This document shows, one piece after another, positions 43,230 through 45,978 of a stretch of 45,978 nucleotides of DNA. The stretch covers positions 1 through 45,978 of the forward strand of contig NZ_JFJZ01000036.1 of assembly GCF_002115825.1 (NCBI RefSeq), in the 5' to 3' direction. This DNA comes from Thalassospira sp. MCCC 1A01428. Lineage in GTDB: Bacteria; Pseudomonadota; Alphaproteobacteria; Rhodospirillales; Thalassospiraceae. The translations under genes and the position numbers were made by a program. Below the pieces are notes generated by a model. It made no database searches. It was not told the origin of the DNA and saw nothing but the letters and a program-made list of their open reading frames with translations. Positions within the stretch are counted from its first letter, which is position 1. Every line of letters begins with the position of its first letter.

Positions 43230-44210
43230 CTAGCCGCGCGGGGCGGCGGCGCGTTTCATGCGGTCATTAATGGCAATGCCCAGCCCGGTATCGGGGATCG
43301 GGCAAATGGCAATGCCTTTGACCCGGCATTGATCGGCCTGATGCAGTACTGCAAACAGATTAGCGGCGGCCTCGCGGTCATCGCCGGATTTGGACAGCCA
43401 TAAAACCTGGGCAAATCCGCGTGTGGCACAATCAGGGCCGAAGGCCAGCAAAACTTCGTCGCCGGTCGTGTTATCAGGCGTGGTTGCGTTCAGGCGTACC
43501 GGAAGGCCGGGCGCGTAATGGCTGCTCATCATGCCCGGGGATTTCGGGGCATTGTCATCGGTTTCGGCCATCACAACATCCACGCCCAGAACATCACGGA
43601 TCTGTTCAGGGGTGACACCACCGGGGCGCAGCATCACAACCCGGTCGGTGGTTAAATCAACCACCGTGCTTTCAAGGCCAACACCGCATGGCCCGCCATC
43701 CAGAATCATGGAAATGGCATTGCCCAGCGATGCCGCCACATGCCCCGCCGTGGTGGGGCTGATACGGCCCGACCGGTTGGCAGAAGGGGCGGCAATGGGC
43801 CGGTCGGCCGCGCGCAACAGGGCACGGGCCATATCATGGGCAGGCACGCGCACGGCAATACTGGGCAGCCCGGCGGTGGTTAATTCGCAAATTGTGCTGT
43901 CTTCGCGTTTGGGCAGCACCAGCGACAAGGCTCCGGGCCAGAATGCCGCAGCCAGTTTATCGGCGCGGTCATCAAATATGGCGTGGCGCGCTGCGGCATC
44001 GCGATCAGGGAAATGGCTGATTAACGGGTTAAAGGACGGGCGCTGTTTGGCGGCAAAAATACCGGCAACGGCATCCTTGTTGGTGGCATCGGCCCCCAGC
44101 CCGTAAACTGTTTCGGTGGGAAAAGCCACCAGTTCGCCAGCACGTAATTTACCTGCTGCCTGTGCAAGGGCACCTTCGGAATAAACACGAATGGTCAGGG
44201 CGGGGGACAT
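43230..44210 (-). CDS. tsaC2: Threonylcarbamoyl-AMP synthase (Sua5/TsaC2)
   Basis: A 326-residue enzyme of tRNA t6A biosynthesis, forming threonylcarbamoyl-AMP from Thr, bicarbonate and ATP. The YrdC domain covers residues 10-200 (LVAFPTETVYGLGADATNKD near 27-46, APSANRSGRISPTTAGHV near 145, VDLTTDRVVMLRPGGV near 190), and a Sua5-type C-terminal domain follows, with SPGMMSSHYAPGLPV at the linker. So it is the long Sua5 form, not the short TsaC form. It lies 76 bases upstream of the FAD dehydrogenase gene on the same strand and may share its transcript. Confidence 0.94.
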   Translation of the reverse strand: MSPALTIRVYSEGALAQAAGKLRAGELVAFPTETVYGLGADATNKDAVAGIFAAKQRPSFNPLISHFPDRDAAARHAIFDDRADKLAAAFWPGALSLVLPKREDSTICELTTAGLPSIAVRVPAHDMARALLRAADRPIAAPSANRSGRISPTTAGHVAASLGNAISMILDGGPCGVGLESTVVDLTTDRVVMLRPGGVTPEQIRDVLGVDVVMAETDDNAPKSPGMMSSHYAPGLPVRLNATTPDNTTGDEVLLAFGPDCATRGFAQVLWLSKSGDDREAAANLFAVLHQADQCRVKGIAICPIPDTGLGIAINDRMKRAAAPRG

Positions 44211-44569
44211 GGCACCACCATTGATAAAATTTCAATCTGTTGAAATACCTAGCGATACTAAGGGGCAAAGGCAAGGCACATCGCCCCTGCCCGATATGGC
44301 AAATGCAGGAATTTTCGATTGCAATATAACATGGTCCTCGAACTTCGGTGCCGGGTTTTAATGAATGCCGGTATCAGGGCCTTGCCATGTTGAAACGTGT
44401 TGTCTGACGCGATAGGTTTGTAACCTGGCATTCTGAACCGCTGTCGTCATGATCGTTGGCTGGTTCGTGCGTGGTGCGTGTAAATGTGTGCCAAAATGTT
44501 TTGTTCGGCCTGCCGGTAAACACCCACGTCAGGCCCCCCGCGGTGTTTTACCGCACGGAGGGCCATGTC
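44211..44569. other. Intergenic region between sua5 and the MFS gene
   Basis: A 359-base divergent gap holding promoters of sua5 (minus) and the transporter (plus). Its last 40 bases contain a long hairpin over the transporter ribosome binding site, listed separately. Otherwise I see no gene, operator or riboswitch. The open frame continues upstream of the transporter start but its codons are not family-like. Confidence 0.5.
44532..44564 (+). promoter_or_regulatory. Hairpin covering the MFS gene ribosome binding site
   Basis: Positions 44532-44538 pair with 44557-44564 (the GGAGGG Shine-Dalgarno is 44557-44562, with A44559 bulged), and 44540-44544 pair with 44550-44554 around a GTTTT loop. 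The fold hides the ribosome binding site, six bases before the ATG at 44570. Adjacent ATGTCATGA (44565-44573) also forms a two-codon minimal frame whose stop overlaps the transporter start. Together these suggest translational control; untested. Confidence 0.45.
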
Positions 44570-45925
44570 ATGACGTCGCTTTCAGGAAAACAGGTTTTTG
44601 TCGCCCTGGTGCTGGTTAATCTGGCATCATTCGCCGCCCAGATTTTGCAAATCGGCGTCATGGATACGCTGATCCCGCTGGTATTAACCCGGGCCGGGAT
44701 GGATGACGGGGCAAGCGGGCTGGTTTTATCCCTGTATTGGTTGACGGTGCTGGTGGGCGGGTTTGCCACACCGGGGCTGGTTCGCCGGTTTCACCCGTTT
44801 TGGCTTTTACTGGTTAGCAGTGTTTCATCGGCTTTGGTGATAGGGGTTCTGGTAATGGCCCCGGCTGGCTGGTTTCTAATGCCGTTGGTAATGTTTGCCG
44901 GGTTGGGCCTTATTTTACGCTGGACGGTATGTGACGGGTTGATTGTGCAACTGGCCCCCCAAAGCGGGGTGGGCGCCGCCGTGGGTATTCATGAAACCCT
45001 GATGGGGTTGGGCATTGCCCTTGGCCCTGCGGCCATTTCATGGCTGGGGGATCAGCCAGTTTTGATGATGGGCCTTGCCATTATCGGGGCGATTATACCG
45101 GCGGGGTGCGCCAGTGTCTTTCCCCGCCTGCGCATGGAAATAACCCGCCGTTCCGATGGTGCGGGCGGGCCGCATAACGGGCGGCAACAATCTGATGCCG
45201 GTGAAAGCAATACAAATAGCAATATCACCATCGCCCGTTTGGTGGATAAGCCGGGAACTGCGTTTCTTATGGGGGGAAATAGCCGGGGGCGTTTGACGTT
45301 CAGGGGGATGATTGATGCCGTGCAGAACCATCTGGCGCGGGCATTGGTTGCTGCCGGGCATCGTTGGGTGGGGCATTGGCGACTGGCCGTGATCGCCTTT
45401 GTTGCGGGTTTTCTTGAAGTGTGTTTTTTGGCGGTGTTGCCGCTTCAGGCCGAACGCAGTTTGGGGGTCGCCCAGGCCGGTTTATGGCTGGCGACGGTGT
45501 TTGCCATTGGCGGTACTGTGTGCCAGCCGGTTTTGGGGCATCTGGCTGACCGGGTCGGGGGCGCCCGGTTGGGCCTGTTATGCCTGGGGTTTCTACTGGC
45601 CGGGGCGGTTTTAATGGGATTTGGCAATGCCACGGGCGCAACCTATGACAGTTTTGGCGCTGTCATTGCCTTTGTCATCGGCATGTGTGTGGCCGGGCTT
45701 TATACCGTTGCGGTGTTACTGGCCGCAGCGGGTGGCACACGGGGGTATGACCCGGCAGTGCTGGTGCTGGTGGCGCAAAGTTATACATTGGGGGCGATCA
45801 TGGGCCCGGCGGTGGGAACGTCGCTTTTGGGGGCTACAGGGAATTGGGCTTTGCCGGGGCTGTCGGTGGTTGCCGTTTGTGTGGCAATGGCCGTGCTGGC
45901 ATATGGCCGAAATGGCAGGGTATAA
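44570..45925 (+). CDS. Major facilitator superfamily transporter
   Basis: A 451-residue inner membrane protein with about 12 hydrophobic segments in two halves, interrupted by a long polar loop around residues 190-260 (GGPHNGRQQSDAGESNTNSN in it). The first half has LASFAAQILQIGVMDTLIPL near residues 18-37 and the second has LGHLADRVGGARLGLLCLG, a typical MFS loop 8-9 motif. The substrate is unknown. The ATG at 44570 with GGAGGG is used; in-frame codons to 44456 are not transporter-like. The gene ends about 50 bases before the window end. Confidence 0.88.
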   Translation: MTSLSGKQVFVALVLVNLASFAAQILQIGVMDTLIPLVLTRAGMDDGASGLVLSLYWLTVLVGGFATPGLVRRFHPFWLLLVSSVSSALVIGVLVMAPAGWFLMPLVMFAGLGLILRWTVCDGLIVQLAPQSGVGAAVGIHETLMGLGIALGPAAISWLGDQPVLMMGLAIIGAIIPAGCASVFPRLRMEITRRSDGAGGPHNGRQQSDAGESNTNSNITIARLVDKPGTAFLMGGNSRGRLTFRGMIDAVQNHLARALVAAGHRWVGHWRLAVIAFVAGFLEVCFLAVLPLQAERSLGVAQAGLWLATVFAIGGTVCQPVLGHLADRVGGARLGLLCLGFLLAGAVLMGFGNATGATYDSFGAVIAFVIGMCVAGLYTVAVLLAAAGGTRGYDPAVLVLVAQSYTLGAIMGPAVGTSLLGATGNWALPGLSVVAVCVAMAVLAYGRNGRV

Positions 45926-45960
45926 TAAAATACCCGGTGGTGTACCCCACACACCGCAGA

Positions 45961-45978
45961 GCCGCCATAAATGGCGGC
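45961..45978 (+). terminator. Possible terminator stem after the MFS gene (window-truncated)
   Basis: The last 18 bases form a 6-bp GC-rich stem (45961-45966 with 45973-45978) around an ATAAAT loop. It begins 36 bases after the stop. The T tract, if any, lies beyond the window, so this is only a candidate. Confidence 0.4.

Noticed and set aside
33588..45925. A mobile element, phage island, toxin-antitoxin or defence system
   Set aside because: No transposase, integrase, tRNA-flanking repeat, restriction or toxin-like gene is present; gene content is metabolic and house-keeping in style.

Overview
The window looks like a chromosomal piece of an alphaproteobacterium of the Rhodospirillales type, most like Thalassospira or a close relative. 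This rests on the order and sequence style of the ribosomal protein genes (tuf tail, then rpsJ to rplQ with no rpsD, infA or rpmJ inside), on the RpoA start sequence, and on an ATP12-type F1 assembly chaperone, crcB next to an RluC-type synthase, and a DUF1244 protein. The genus is an inference from protein style, not a database result.

Positions 1-14214 hold the last five codons of an elongation factor Tu gene and a stem-loop. They are followed by the merged S10-spc-alpha ribosomal protein cluster: rpsJ, rplC, rplD, rplW, rplB, rpsS, rplV, rpsC, rplP, rpmC, rpsQ, rplN, rplX, rplE, rpsN, rpsH, rplF, rplR, rpsE, rpmD, rplO, secY, adk, rpsM, rpsK, rpoA and rplQ. All are on the plus strand and tightly packed, with strong ribosome binding sites. 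The cluster ends at a textbook intrinsic terminator at 14182-14214. Stem-loops lie in the four longer internal gaps (before secY, rpsM, rpoA and rplQ), where segment-specific mRNA processing or feedback control would be expected.

Positions 14215-28113 are a housekeeping and accessory mix: a DegP/DegQ-like periplasmic protease, the AAA+ factor RarA, an FMN azoreductase, a DUF1499 membrane-anchored protein, the fluoride channel CrcB overlapping an RluC-like pseudouridine synthase, a small conserved protein, a Gph-like HAD phosphatase, an SRPBCC protein, a second HAD enzyme and a Tat-exported dienelactone hydrolase. A minus-strand ABC importer (binding protein, ATPase, permease) and the ATP12-family chaperone close this part.

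Positions 28114-33354 contain two tandem paralogous proteins, each with four PAS-like sensory regions and a GGDEF domain with an intact inhibitory site. They are probably paired cytosolic diguanylate cyclases from a local duplication.

Positions 33355-45978 encode a propionyl-CoA carboxylase (pccB, pccA), an SDR oxidoreductase, an overlapping HAD/DUF1244 pair followed by acylphosphatase, an e(P4)-type acid phosphatase without a lipobox, a DUF4336 protein, an FAD-linked 2-hydroxyacid dehydrogenase, the tRNA t6A enzyme Sua5/TsaC and an MFS transporter whose ribosome binding site sits inside a predicted hairpin.

I saw no tRNA, rRNA, CRISPR array, insertion sequence, phage gene or toxin-antitoxin pair. 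The region reads as ordinary vertically inherited chromosome, and I found no convincing new defence or mobile system. The best leads are the tandem cyclase pair, the HAD-DUF1244-acylphosphatase cluster, the Cys-rich Tat leader of the dienelactone hydrolase and the hairpin at the MFS start.
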